DNA of 64,000 bases from NCBI RefSeq assembly GCF_002116905.1, contig NZ_CP015118.1:2728001-2792000 (forward strand). The letters run 5' to 3'. This document shows, piece by piece, positions 52,484-61,545 of the stretch (the first letter of the stretch is position 1; each line of letters starts with the position of its first letter). The stretch comes from Piscinibacter gummiphilus (GTDB lineage: Bacteria; Pseudomonadota; Gammaproteobacteria; Burkholderiales; Burkholderiaceae_C). The notes under the pieces are model-generated. The model had not been told where the DNA came from. It saw only the letters and a list, made by a program, of their open reading frames with translations, and did no database searches. A program made the position numbers and the translations under genes.

Positions 52484-53293
52484 ATGCTCGTTCACCCCGA
52501 AATCGATCCTGTCGCCTTGAAACTCGGCCCCGTGGCCATCCACTGGTACGGGCTGACCTACCTCGTGGCCTTCGGGCTGTTCCTCTGGCTGGCGTCGCTG
52601 CGCGTGAAGCAGCCGCAGTTCGCGTCGAAGGGCTGGACCCGCCGCGACGTGGAGGACCTGCTGTTCTACGGCGTGCTCGGGGTCGTGATCGGCGGGCGGC
52701 TCGGCTACGTGCTCTTCTACAAGGCGAGCTACTACGCCAGCCACTTCACCGAGATCTTCGCGGTGTGGAAGGGCGGCATGTCCTTCCATGGCGGGTTGAT
52801 CGGCGTGATCACCGCGATGGCCGTCTTCGCGCTCACGCGCAAGCGCCCGGTGCTCGAGGTGTGGGATCTGATCGCGCCGTGCGTGCCCACCGGCCTCGCG
52901 TCGGGCCGCATCGGCAACTTCATCAATGGCGAGCTGGTGGGCCGTCCCGCGCCCGAGTCGCTGCCGTGGGCGATGGTGTTCCCGCGCGTCGACAGCGTCG
53001 CGCGCCACCCGTCCCAGATCTACCAGTTCCTGCTCGAGGGCCTGCTGCTGTTCGTGCTGCTGTGGTGGTATGCCAGCAAGCCGCGCCAGCGCGGCCAGGT
53101 GTCGGGCGCGTTCCTCGTGGGCTACGGCATCTGCCGCTTCGTCGCCGAATACTTCCGTCAGCCGGACGACTTCCTCGGGCTGCTCCAGCTCGGCCTGAGC
53201 ATGGGCCAGTGGCTGTGCGTGCCGATGATCCTCGCGGGCGCCGTGATGTGGGCCTGGGCCAGCCGCCCGCAGGTGCAGGGAGCCGCGGCATGA
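52484..53293 (+). CDS. lgt: Prolipoprotein diacylglyceryl transferase
   Basis: Inner-membrane enzyme that adds diacylglycerol to the lipobox cysteine, the first step of lipoprotein maturation. Seven helices; the signature RIGNFINGELVGRP is near residue 143, and IGGRLGYVLFY precedes it. At 269 residues it is normal length. It overlaps dnaQ by 4 nt (ATGA). Confidence 0.96.
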   Translation: MLVHPEIDPVALKLGPVAIHWYGLTYLVAFGLFLWLASLRVKQPQFASKGWTRRDVEDLLFYGVLGVVIGGRLGYVLFYKASYYASHFTEIFAVWKGGMSFHGGLIGVITAMAVFALTRKRPVLEVWDLIAPCVPTGLASGRIGNFINGELVGRPAPESLPWAMVFPRVDSVARHPSQIYQFLLEGLLLFVLLWWYASKPRQRGQVSGAFLVGYGICRFVAEYFRQPDDFLGLLQLGLSMGQWLCVPMILAGAVMWAWASRPQVQGAAA

Positions 53294-53997
53294 GGCAGAT
53301 CTTCCTCGACACCGAAACCACGGGCCTGAGCCCCGAGTCCGGCGACCGCATCATCGAGATCGGGTGCGTGGAGATGGTCAACCGCCGGCTCACCGGCGAG
53401 AACCTCCACTTCTACCTGAACCCCGAGCGCAAGAACCACGAGGACGCCGTCAAGATCCACGGCCTGACCGACGAGTTCCTCGCCGACAAGCCGCTGTTCT
53501 CGGCCGTCTCGGACGAGCTCATGGCGTACCTCTCCGGCGCCGAGATCATCATCCACAACGCCGGGTTCGACGTGGGCTTCCTGAACGCCGAACTGGCGCG
53601 CCTGGGCCTGCCCAAGTTCCCCGAGCACGTGGCGAACATCACCGACAGCCTGACCATGGCGCGCGAGATGTTCCCGGGCAAGTCGAACTCGCTCGATGCG
53701 CTGTGCAAGCGCCTCGAGGTCGACAACACGAACCGCACGCTGCACGGCGCCTTGCTCGACGCGGGGCTGCTGGCCGAGGTCTACATCCGCATGACCCGCG
53801 GGCAGGACTCGCTCGTCATCGATGCGGGCGATGCGGCAGGGCCGGGCGAGGTGGTCGTCGCCGCCGTCGACCTCACGCAGTTCACGCTGCCGGTGGTGCT
53901 CGCCACCGAGTCCGAGACCGAGGCACACGAGGGCGTGCTGAAAGATCTCGATAAAAGTTCAAACGGGAAGACAAAGTGGCATTTGCTTGTGGCATAA
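53290..53997 (+). CDS. dnaQ: DNA polymerase III epsilon subunit (proofreading)
   Basis: The 3'-5' exonuclease of the replicase. 235 residues with ExoI (IFLDTETTG, Asp7 and Glu9), ExoII (HNAGFDVGFLN) and ExoIII (HGALLDA). The C-terminal tail (about 185 on) tethers it to the alpha subunit. It starts inside the lgt stop. Its end contains a possible promoter for the tRNA. Confidence 0.95.
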   Translation: MRQIFLDTETTGLSPESGDRIIEIGCVEMVNRRLTGENLHFYLNPERKNHEDAVKIHGLTDEFLADKPLFSAVSDELMAYLSGAEIIIHNAGFDVGFLNAELARLGLPKFPEHVANITDSLTMAREMFPGKSNSLDALCKRLEVDNTNRTLHGALLDAGLLAEVYIRMTRGQDSLVIDAGDAAGPGEVVVAAVDLTQFTLPVVLATESETEAHEGVLKDLDKSSNGKTKWHLLVA

Positions 53998-53998
53998 T
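53968..53998 (+). promoter_or_regulatory. Possible tRNA-Val promoter
   Basis: CATAAT at 53993-53998 with AAGACA at 53968-53973 (four of six -35 bases, 19-nt spacing) lies inside the dnaQ end. Transcription would start about 50 nt before the tRNA. Confidence 0.35.
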
Positions 53999-54053
53999 CT
54001 GAGGCTCTGCACACGACAGCAGTCGCAGCAGACCGGTGGAAGCCCAGATTCTT

Positions 54054-54128
54054 GGGTGGTTAGCTCAGCGGTAGAGCACTGCCTTCACACGGCAGGGGTC
54101 ACAGGTTCAATCCCTGTACCACCCACCA
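54054..54128 (+). tRNA. tRNA-Val (CAC)
   Basis: A 75-nt cloverleaf with encoded CCA. The acceptor stem is GGGTGGT with ACCACCC, the T arm includes GGTTCAATCC, and the anticodon loop TTCACAC gives CAC, reading GTG. Discriminator base A125. It is directly after dnaQ and is followed by its own terminator. Confidence 0.95.
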
Positions 54129-54131
54129 GAC

Positions 54132-54167
54132 AAGGCCCCGGAGTCGAAAGACTCCGGGGCCTTTTTC
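54132..54167 (+). terminator. Strong terminator after tRNA-Val
   Basis: A 12-bp perfect stem, 54134-54145 with 54150-54161, closed by a GAAA tetraloop and followed by five Ts. Confidence 0.95.
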
Positions 54168-54358
54168 TTTTCCGGCGTCGTTCCGTGTGCGCATTCACGC
54201 GAACACAGGGGGGCGTACGGGCTCCCCCATTCGCAGTAGGGCCCGGGAGGGCCGACGCCCGAGCGATGGGGCCTTCCTCCAAGGGGTGTGCCATGAGCGG
54301 GCCGCCGCGAGACTTCTCCTCCAGGAACACACCGTGTCCCCGATCCCAAGGAGTTCTC

Positions 54359-55330
54359 ATGTCCGACCCGTCCGACCTCGCGCGCCGCCATCTGTTGATC
54401 GGCAGTGCCGGCGCGGCCGCCTCGCTCGTCCTTCCCGCGGTGGCCGATGCCGCGACCAAGACCCCCTCCAAACCCGCCCACCCCGCTCACGGAGCCCCCA
54501 CCATGTCCAACTATTTCACCACCCCCGACGGCACGCAGCTCTACTTCAAGGACTGGGGTGCCGGCCAGCCCATCGTCTTCAGCCACGGCTGGCCGCTGTC
54601 GTCGGACAGCTGGGAATCGCAGATGCTGTTCCTCGCGTCGAAGGGCTACCGCGTGATCGCCCATGACCGCCGCGGCCATGGCCGCTCGAGCCAGCCGTGG
54701 AACGGCAACGAGATGAACACGTACGCGGACGACCTCGCGGGCCTGCTGAACCACCTCGACGTCAAGAACGCCGTGCTCGTGGGCTTCTCGACGGGGGGCG
54801 GTGAAGTGGCGCGCTACATCGGCCGCCACGGCACCAAGCGCGTGGCCAAGGCCGTGCTCGTGAGCTCGGTGCCGCCGCTGATGCTCAAGACCGCCGCGAA
54901 CCCGGGCGGCCTGCCGATCGAGGTGTTCGACGGCATCCGCGCCGGTTCCATCGCCGACCGCTCGCAGCTGTACCTCGACATCGCCGGCGGCCCGTTCTTC
55001 GGCTTCAACCGTCCGGGCGCGAAGCGCTCGCAGGGCATGGTGGATTCGTTCTGGATGCAGGGCATGCAGGGCGGCCACAAGAACACGTACGACTGCATCA
55101 AGGCCTTCTCGGAGACGGACTTCACCGAAGACCTGAAGAAGTTCGACGTGCCCACGCTGGTGATCCACGGCGACGACGACCAGGTGGTGCCCATCGACGC
55201 GGCCGGCCGTTCGTCGGCCAAGCTCGTGAAGGGCGCGAAGCTGATCGTCTACGCAGGCGGTCCCCACGGCATCACCGACACCCACAAGGAACGCCTGAAC
55301 GAGGACCTGCTCGCCTTCATCAAGGCCTGA
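54359..55330 (+). CDS. Tat-exported alpha/beta hydrolase (chloroperoxidase/esterase-like)
   Basis: A 323-residue protein. A Tat-like signal with Arg9-Arg10 (ARRHLLIGSAGAAASL) runs to PAVADAAT. The hydrolase domain starts MSNYFTTPDGTQLYFKDW at residue 49, with Ser144 in VGFSTGGGEV as nucleophile, GDDDQVVP for the acid and His303 in GGPHGITDTH. It resembles cofactor-free haloperoxidases and esterases. AAGGAG precedes ATG 54359. The internal Met49 could make a cytosolic form. Confidence 0.85.
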   Translation: MSDPSDLARRHLLIGSAGAAASLVLPAVADAATKTPSKPAHPAHGAPTMSNYFTTPDGTQLYFKDWGAGQPIVFSHGWPLSSDSWESQMLFLASKGYRVIAHDRRGHGRSSQPWNGNEMNTYADDLAGLLNHLDVKNAVLVGFSTGGGEVARYIGRHGTKRVAKAVLVSSVPPLMLKTAANPGGLPIEVFDGIRAGSIADRSQLYLDIAGGPFFGFNRPGAKRSQGMVDSFWMQGMQGGHKNTYDCIKAFSETDFTEDLKKFDVPTLVIHGDDDQVVPIDAAGRSSAKLVKGAKLIVYAGGPHGITDTHKERLNEDLLAFIKA

Positions 55331-55703
55331 TCCTCCACGCCTCCTGAACGGCCCTGCACGCGGTTGATCCGCGTGCAGGGCCGTCGTCCATCGTGGTTTC
55401 TCTCTGAATCGATCACTCGTTGTGTGCGTGCCGAAGCTGCGGGCGGCTTGAGGGTTTATCGGGATCTTTCAGATCATTACAGAAGATTAATATCGGGATC
55501 TGGAACCGGTTCCATGTTTTTCATCGATTTTTCGGTGGAAGTCGCGGCCCATCGGTCCCATGCGCTCGACACCGACATCCGGGGGGATGGCGGGAGAAGG
55601 GCGTCGTGCCCGGCGAGATCGGCCCACCAGGCCGGCCGTTCGGGTCGTCATCGCCGATACGGCGACAAGAAAACGTCACTACACACACGACGAGGAGTTA
55701 CCC
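55331..55703. promoter_or_regulatory. Control region upstream of the porin, with operator-like palindrome
   Basis: 373 bp with no gene. TGGAACCGGTTCCA at 55501-55514 is a perfect 14-bp palindrome with a CG centre, the form used by LacI/GalR-type regulators. TATCGGGATCT occurs twice (55457-55467 and 55491-55501), 34 bp apart, and AT-rich TTAATAT (55487-55493) is a possible -10. Together they look like the promoter and operators of the porin. Confidence 0.55.
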
Positions 55704-56906
55704 GTGAAAAAGAAGCGTCTGATCATTGCCCTGGGGCTGGCCGGCATCGGCACCGCCGCGATGGCCGCCCCGCCGGTCGAGTTCTCCGGCTACATGCGCG
55801 CCGGCGTGGGCGTGAACGCCCGTGGCGGCACGCAAGTCTGCTTCGGCCTGCCCGGAGCCGACACGAAATGGCGTCTGGGCAACGAATGCGACTACGTGAT
55901 CGAGCCGAGCTTCAACTCGAAGATCGCCGAGTACGAAGGTTCGGACTGGCACGTGCACTTCATGCCCAGCGCGTACCGCGCCTGGGGCGACAACGAGTTC
56001 AACGTGCCCGCCGGCAAGCGCGGTGACGAACTCGTGACCCGCTTCGGCCAGGTCTACACCTACGGCAACAACATCTCGGTGCTGGGCAACGGCAAGCTGT
56101 GGGCCGGCCGCCGGTTCTACAACCGCCTGCAACTGGGCATCAACGACCAGTTCGTCGAGAACAACGACGGTGACGGCGCGGGCCTGGAAGACATCAACCT
56201 GGGCTTCGGCAAGCTGAGCCTGGCGCTGATGATGAACCCGAGCAACGCCTCGAACGACAACCGCCTGACGATCCCGCTGCGTCTGACGAACATCAAGACG
56301 AACCCGAACGGGGAACTCGCGGTGTACGTGACCGGCCAGGACAACGTCCAGACCGAGAACCAGCTGACGGGCGTGGACCCGGCCGAAGTCGCCAAGCGCG
56401 GCACGATCGGCGTGTACCACTCGCAGAACGGCGTGCTGGGCGGCAACCTGTGGCTGGGCGCGAAGTTCGAGAAGCAGGCCGACCAGAAGATCTGGCGCAT
56501 CATCGGCCAGGAGCAGACGCAGTACGGCAAGACCGCGATCGACTTCATCACCGAGTACCGCAACAAGAGCGCGGACAACAACCTGGGTGACAAGTGGTTC
56601 TCGATCGGTGCGCGCACGGACACGTACATCTCGGGTCCGTTCCGCTTCCTGGCCGAGCTGGGCCACGACCAGATCAAGCCGGACGTGGGCGACACCCGCC
56701 GCCTGACGAAGCTGACGCTGGCCGGTGCGGTGTCGGCAGGCAACACGGCGGGCTCGCGCCCGACGATCCGCCTGTTCGTCACGCAAGGCTGGTGGAACGA
56801 AGCGGCCCGCCTGGCGATGGTGGCCGACAAGTCGCGCACCGCCGAGGTGTACGGCGACAAGAAGTCGGGCACGTCGATCGGCATCCAGGGCGAAGCCTGG
56901 TGGTGA
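55704..56906 (+). CDS. LamB-type maltoporin-like outer-membrane porin
   Basis: A 400-residue porin for sugars. Signal peptide (VKKKRLIIALGLAGIGTAAMA), then the LamB-family start VEFSGYMRAGVGVNARGG, the Cys pair near residues 50 and 66 (QVCFGLPGA and NECDYVIEP), and a tail ending in GIQGEAWW, an aromatic C-terminus for BAM recognition. GTG 55704 follows GAGGAG. The sugar moved cannot be told; no sugar operon is adjacent. A hairpin and a terminator follow. Confidence 0.9.
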   Translation: MKKKRLIIALGLAGIGTAAMAAPPVEFSGYMRAGVGVNARGGTQVCFGLPGADTKWRLGNECDYVIEPSFNSKIAEYEGSDWHVHFMPSAYRAWGDNEFNVPAGKRGDELVTRFGQVYTYGNNISVLGNGKLWAGRRFYNRLQLGINDQFVENNDGDGAGLEDINLGFGKLSLALMMNPSNASNDNRLTIPLRLTNIKTNPNGELAVYVTGQDNVQTENQLTGVDPAEVAKRGTIGVYHSQNGVLGGNLWLGAKFEKQADQKIWRIIGQEQTQYGKTAIDFITEYRNKSADNNLGDKWFSIGARTDTYISGPFRFLAELGHDQIKPDVGDTRRLTKLTLAGAVSAGNTAGSRPTIRLFVTQGWWNEAARLAMVADKSRTAEVYGDKKSGTSIGIQGEAWW

Positions 56907-56910
56907 TCTG

Positions 56911-56938
56911 ATGAGCGGGGCCGCAGGGCCTCGCTCAT
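56911..56938 (+). other. Hairpin right after the porin
   Basis: ATGAGCG and CGCTCAT (56911-56917 with 56932-56938) pair, continuing inward to GGCC/GGCC. It lies 4 nt after the porin stop and could stabilise the mRNA end. Confidence 0.6.
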
Positions 56939-57054
56939 ACACTGTTGAGGTGAATCGCCGGACGTGAAGCTGTTGCGGTTGGGGGAAACCAACGTGACTC
57001 TCCTCGTCTTCCGGCGCCGGCAGATCCCGGCGTCGTGATCGTCTGGCGATCTTG

Positions 57055-57085
57055 GGGCGAGGCCTACCGGCCTCGCCCTCTTTTA
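57055..57085 (+). terminator. Terminator before the MFS gene
   Basis: GGGCGAGGCC (57055-57064), loop TACC, GGCCTCGCCC (57069-57078), then TCTTTTA. It separates the porin transcript from the next gene. Confidence 0.88.
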
Positions 57086-57186
57086 GGGTCCGCCGCGCCA
57101 CCCGCGGTCGGACCCTTTCGCTTTTCTCGGGCCCGGTGAACGATGGCGGGCATGGCAAGATCGCGCCGAACTCCCGAGCGAGCGTG

Positions 57187-58503
57187 ATGACCTCCCTGAC
57201 CCTGCGGCCCGCCGAGGCCACCCGCGAAGAGCTGCCGGCGCTGGCCTGGTCGTTCCTCTACTTCTTCTCGCTGCTCGCGGGCTACTACGTCCTGCGCCCC
57301 ATCCGCGACGAGATGGGCCTGCAGCTCGGCCCGAAGGCGCTCCAGGAACTGTTCACGTGGGTGTTCGTCTCGATGCTGGTGCTCGTGCCGGTGTTCGGGT
57401 GGCTCACGCGCGTGGTCCCGCGCCGCCAGCTGCTGCCGTGGCTCTACGGCTTCTTCATGCTGAACCTGCTGGCCTTCGCCTGGGTGTTCGACGCCGGTGG
57501 CCAGCAGAGCCCGGCGCTCGCCCGCGTGTTCTTCGTGTGGGTCTCGGTCTTCAACCTGTTCGTGATCTCCGTGTTCTGGAGCTTCATGGCCGACCTGTTC
57601 GACACGGGCCAGGCCAAGCGCTTCTATGGCTTCATCTCGGCCGGCGGCACGCTCGGCGCGCTGGTGGGGCCCACGCTGACGGCCACGCTGGTCGAATGGA
57701 TCGGGCCGCAGTGGCTGCTGCGGGTGTCGGCCGGCTTCCTGGGCCTCGCGGTGGTCGCGATCCTGCGGCTGCGGGCCTGGGCGCGTGCCACCGGCGCCGC
57801 GGGACAGGCCGCCGACCCGGGCGAACACGAGGCGATGAAGGGCAGCATCTTCAGCGGCCTCGTCGACGTGGTGCGCTCGCGCTACCTGCTGAGCCTGTGC
57901 GTCTTCCTGCTCGGCTACACGCTGCTGTCGACCTTCCTCTACTTCCTGAGCGCCGACGCCATCCCGAAGGCGGTGACCAACAGCCTCGAGCGCACGAAAC
58001 TGCTCGCCCAGGTGGACCTCGCGGTCAACGTGCTCGCGCTCGTGCTGCAGGTGGTCGCGTTCAAGGGACTCATCACGCGGCTCGGCACGCGTTTCGTGCT
58101 GGGGCTGCTGCCGCTGGTGTCCGTGGCGGGGTTCGTGGTGCTGGCGCTCGCATGGCCGGCGCTGTGGGCGCTGGTGGCGTTCGGGGTGGTGCGCCGCGCC
58201 GGGGAATACGCGCTGACGAAGCCGGCCCGCGAGACGCTCTACAACGTGCTGCCGCCCGACCAGAAGTACCGCGCGAAGAACGTGATCGACACGCTGGTGC
58301 ACCGCACGGGCGACACGGCGTCCGCCTGGATCTTCGGTGGCCTGCGCGGCCTGAGCCTCACGGCGCCCCAGATCGCCTGGGTGTCGGCCGTGATCGCGGT
58401 GGGGTGGTGGATCGTGTCGCAGTCGCTCGGGCGGCGGGCCCAGGCGCTGCAGGCCGAGGCGGAGGCCCGGCCTGTTCCGAAGGCTACGACTGTTCCTTGT
58501 TGA
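57187..58503 (+). CDS. MFS/TLC-like transporter
   Basis: A 438-residue protein with about 12 helices. The first includes FLYFFSLLAGYYVLRPIRDEMG, a motif of the nucleotide-translocase-like (TLC/Npt) branch of MFS; bacterial members outside parasites have unknown substrates. The start at 57187 (MTSLTLRPAEATREELP) is chosen over the longer upstream frame. Its end overlaps ribA by 20 nt, tail to tail. Confidence 0.78.
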   Translation: MTSLTLRPAEATREELPALAWSFLYFFSLLAGYYVLRPIRDEMGLQLGPKALQELFTWVFVSMLVLVPVFGWLTRVVPRRQLLPWLYGFFMLNLLAFAWVFDAGGQQSPALARVFFVWVSVFNLFVISVFWSFMADLFDTGQAKRFYGFISAGGTLGALVGPTLTATLVEWIGPQWLLRVSAGFLGLAVVAILRLRAWARATGAAGQAADPGEHEAMKGSIFSGLVDVVRSRYLLSLCVFLLGYTLLSTFLYFLSADAIPKAVTNSLERTKLLAQVDLAVNVLALVLQVVAFKGLITRLGTRFVLGLLPLVSVAGFVVLALAWPALWALVAFGVVRRAGEYALTKPARETLYNVLPPDQKYRAKNVIDTLVHRTGDTASAWIFGGLRGLSLTAPQIAWVSAVIAVGWWIVSQSLGRRAQALQAEAEARPVPKATTVPC

Positions 58504-59116
58504 CGAGGTCGTGCAGGTTCATCGGGGTGCTGATGAGGTGCCCCATGCGCCGCGCCTTGGTGTCGAGGTAGCCGTGGTTGTGGGGGTTCTGCCCCACGAT
58601 CAGTTCGACCCGTTCGGTGACCACGGTGCCGAGCTTGCGCAGCGCGTCCACCTTGCCCGGGTTGTTCGTCATCAGCTTCACGCTGGCCACGCCCAGGGCG
58701 GCCAGCATGTCGTGGGCCATGTGGTAGTCCCGGGAGTCGTCGGGCAGGCCCAGCAGGCGGTTCGCATCGACCGTGTCGGCGCCGGCCTGCTGCAGCGCGT
58801 ACGCGCGGATCTTGTTCACGAGCCCGATGCCGCGGCCTTCCTGGCGCAGGTAGATCAGTGCGCCCCGGCCTTCCGCGGCGATGGCCTCGATGGCGCTCTG
58901 CAGCTGCGGGCCGCAGTCGCACTTGAGGCTGAAGAGGGTGTCGCCGGTGAGACATTCGGAGTGCACGCGGGTCAGTACCGGCTTGCCGTCAGCGACGTCG
59001 CCCATGGTCAGCGCGGCGTGTTCCTGGCCGGTGGAGGGGTCGGCCACGCCATGCAGTTGGAATTCGCCCAGCTCGGTGGGAAGCCAGCACGAAACCAGGC
59101 TCGGGAGGGTGCTCAT
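58484..59116 (-). CDS. ribA: GTP cyclohydrolase II
   Basis: First step of riboflavin synthesis: GTP to 2,5-diamino-6-ribosylamino-pyrimidinone phosphate. The 210-residue stand-alone enzyme has zinc ligands Cys55, Cys66 and Cys68 in SECLTGDTLFSLKCDCG, plus RQEGRGIGLVNKI and AHDMLAALGV. Not fused to RibB here. Confidence 0.95.
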   Translation of the reverse strand: MSTLPSLVSCWLPTELGEFQLHGVADPSTGQEHAALTMGDVADGKPVLTRVHSECLTGDTLFSLKCDCGPQLQSAIEAIAAEGRGALIYLRQEGRGIGLVNKIRAYALQQAGADTVDANRLLGLPDDSRDYHMAHDMLAALGVASVKLMTNNPGKVDALRKLGTVVTERVELIVGQNPHNHGYLDTKARRMGHLISTPMNLHDLVNKEQS

Positions 59117-59324
59117 GGAAAGTGTTCGAGTTGTGTCGCGTGGCGGGCCGGGGCACCACCACGGGCCCCGGGCAGTGCGGGGCGTGTGAAGCGGAAAATC
59201 GTGTCCAAGGTCGACATTGTCCACCCGATTGGGGCCGGGCCGCTCCGCGGTGGTGCAATCGCCCCGTACGGCGGGGGCGCTATGCTCTCGGGCGTCCTGC
59301 ACCCCAGATGGAGATCGCCGTCCC

Positions 59325-59948
59325 ATGTTCAAGCTCTTCACCGCCCCCGGCACCTGCGCGCTGGCCGTCCACATCGCCCTCGAGGAGGCCGCAGCAAAGC
59401 ACGAGATCGCCTGGGTGGACCTGAGAAGCAACGCCCAGCGTTCTCCCGACTACCTGAAGCTCAACCCGAAGGGCCGGGTGCCCGCGCTCGCCACGCCCGA
59501 GGGCGTGCTGACCGAGACCCCGGCGCTTCTCGCCTTCATCGGCCAGTCGTTCCCGGATGCGCACCTCGTGCCCGCGTCGCCATACGAGTTCGCGCGCCTG
59601 CAGTCGGTCACCAGCTACCTGTGCTCGACGGTGCACGTGGCCCACGCCCACCGTCCCCGCGGCATTCGCTGGGTGGAGGCGGCCGACACCGAGGCGCTGG
59701 AGGCGATGCGTCGCAACGTGCCGCGCACGATGGGTGAATGTTTCGAGTACATCGAGAACGAACTGTTCGCCGGCCCGTGGCTGATGGGCGAGCAGTACAC
59801 CGTGGCCGACCCGTACCTGTTCACCATCGCCGGCTGGCTGGAGTCCGATGGGGTCGATCCGTCGCGGTTCCCGAAGGTGCTCGGCCACACGCTGCGCATG
59901 AAGGAGCGCCCGGCCGTGGCGCGGGTGCTGGCGCAACTGCCCGCGTGA
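59325..59948 (+). CDS. Glutathione S-transferase
   Basis: A 207-residue cytosolic GST. N-terminal thioredoxin fold (MFKLFTAPGTCALAVHIAL, the Ser/Cys region of the active site), cis-Pro loop in KGRVPALATPEG, and TETPALLAFI for glutathione binding; the helical C-terminal half has YTVADPYLFTI. It overlaps the next start by 4 nt. Substrate unknown. Confidence 0.88.
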   Translation: MFKLFTAPGTCALAVHIALEEAAAKHEIAWVDLRSNAQRSPDYLKLNPKGRVPALATPEGVLTETPALLAFIGQSFPDAHLVPASPYEFARLQSVTSYLCSTVHVAHAHRPRGIRWVEAADTEALEAMRRNVPRTMGECFEYIENELFAGPWLMGEQYTVADPYLFTIAGWLESDGVDPSRFPKVLGHTLRMKERPAVARVLAQLPA

Positions 59949-60418
59949 TCCGGGCCCTGGCGGTCGCCGCGATCCGCGGCTACCAGCGGTTTCTCTCACC
60001 GCGCAAGGGGTTCCGCTGCGCCTTCGGCGTGCACACGGGTCGCGGCTCGTGCTCGGGCGTCGGCCTGCGGGCCTTCCGCCGCGCCGGGGTGTGGCGGGGC
60101 TTCGCCCTGTTGCGGCGCCAGTTCGACCGGTGCACCATGGCTGCAGCGGACCTGCGCGAGGCGGGCGTCTACCGCCGCCTGCGCCCGCTGGCCGCCCAGC
60201 GGGGCGACTGCGACGTGGGGTGCGACGGCTGCCCCGACAATCTGTGCGGCGACCTGGTGGCCGGGGCTTGCGACGTGCTCGACTTCGCCGACTGCTGTGA
60301 TCGCAACCAGCGCCGCGAGGCCGATGTGAAGCGCCGCGCGGAGGCGGCCCGCGAGCGGGCGCGCCAGCGCCAGGCGGAGCGTGAGGCGCGGCGGCGCGCC
60401 GGAGGAACACGAGGATGA
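59945..60418 (+). CDS. YidD-like protein with a Cys-rich C-terminus
   Basis: A 157-residue protein. The N-terminal 70 residues match YidD (IRGYQRFLSPRKGFRCAF...), a factor assisting membrane insertion, though the usual Cys-Ser motif region is altered (GRGSCSGVGLRAF). The C-terminal part holds many cysteines (GDCDVGCDGCPDNLCGDL, then GACDVLDFADCCDR), suggesting metal or iron-sulfur binding. Start GTG 59945. It lies between GST and the FAD oxidase, all overlapping. Confidence 0.76.
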   Translation: MIRALAVAAIRGYQRFLSPRKGFRCAFGVHTGRGSCSGVGLRAFRRAGVWRGFALLRRQFDRCTMAAADLREAGVYRRLRPLAAQRGDCDVGCDGCPDNLCGDLVAGACDVLDFADCCDRNQRREADVKRRAEAARERARQRQAEREARRRAGGTRG

Positions 60419-61545
60419 CGAACGACGTCGATGCAGTGGTGGTGGGCGCCGGCGCGGTGGGCCTCGCGACGGCCCGCGCGCTCGCGCGCGCCGGGCTGGA
60501 GACGCTCGTGCTCGAGGCGGAGACGGCCATCGGCACCGGGGTCAGCTCGCGCAACAGCGAGGTGATCCACGCCGGCCTGTACTACCCGGCGGGTTCGCTG
60601 AAGGCCCGGCTGTGCGTGGCCGGCCGCGACCAGCTCTACGACCTCTGCGCCACCCATGGCGTGGCGCACCGGCGCTGCGGCAAGCTCGTGGTGGCCACCG
60701 ACGACGGCCAGCTGCCGGCGCTGGAACGCCTGCTCGCGCAGGCGCGGCGCAACGGCGTGTCGGACGTGGTCCGCATCACCCGCGAGGAGGCCCTGGCGCT
60801 GGAGCCGGAGGTGTCGTGTGTCGCGGCGCTGTGGTCGCCGTCCACCGGCATCGTCGACAGCCACGGCCTGATGCTCGCGCTGCAGGGCGACCTGGAGCGG
60901 GCAGGCGGCTCGGTGGCACTGGCCTCGCCGGTCGACTCGGCCGTGTGCGGCGCCGGCCAGCACGTGCTGCACGTGGGCGGTGCCGAACCCATGACCCTCG
61001 CGGCCCGGTACGTGGTGAACGCGGCCTCGCTCGGCGCCGTGGCGCTGGCGCGCGCGGCCGCGGGGCTGCCGCAGCACGGCGTGCCGCACGCGCGGCGCTG
61101 CAAGGGCAACTACTACGCGCTGGCGGGCCGGGCGCCGTTCACGCACCTCGTGTACCCGCTGCCGCAGGACGCCTGGCTGGGCGTGCACCTCACCCTCGAC
61201 CAGGGCGGGCAGGCCCGCTTCGGCCCCGATGTGGAGTGGCTGCCCGACGCGCCGGACGCCCCCATCGACTACCGCGTGGACCCGGCCCGCGCCGACGCCT
61301 TCTACGCCGACGTGCGCCGCTACTGGCCGGGCCTGCCGGACGGCTCGCTGGTGCCCGCCTACAGCGGCGTGCGCCCGAAGATCCACGGTCCCGAGGATGC
61401 GGCGCCGGACTTCCTGCTGCACGGCCCCGCGGACCATGGCGTGGAGGGATGGATCGACCTGTTCGGCATCGAGTCGCCGGGCCTGACCTCGTGCCTCGCG
61501 CTGGCCGACGAGGTGCTCGTGCGCCTGGGGATTCAGCCCGGCTGA
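60415..61545 (+). CDS. FAD-dependent oxidoreductase, LhgO-like
   Basis: A 376-residue DAO-family flavoprotein, like L-2-hydroxyglutarate oxidase. The FAD motif is VVGAGAVGLATARALARAG; GVSSRNSEVIHAGLYYP and the late GIESPGLTSCLALAD are family signatures. It likely oxidises a 2-hydroxy acid, feeding quinone. Third gene of the GST-YidD-LhgO unit. Confidence 0.85.
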   Translation: MTNDVDAVVVGAGAVGLATARALARAGLETLVLEAETAIGTGVSSRNSEVIHAGLYYPAGSLKARLCVAGRDQLYDLCATHGVAHRRCGKLVVATDDGQLPALERLLAQARRNGVSDVVRITREEALALEPEVSCVAALWSPSTGIVDSHGLMLALQGDLERAGGSVALASPVDSAVCGAGQHVLHVGGAEPMTLAARYVVNAASLGAVALARAAAGLPQHGVPHARRCKGNYYALAGRAPFTHLVYPLPQDAWLGVHLTLDQGGQARFGPDVEWLPDAPDAPIDYRVDPARADAFYADVRRYWPGLPDGSLVPAYSGVRPKIHGPEDAAPDFLLHGPADHGVEGWIDLFGIESPGLTSCLALADEVLVRLGIQPG

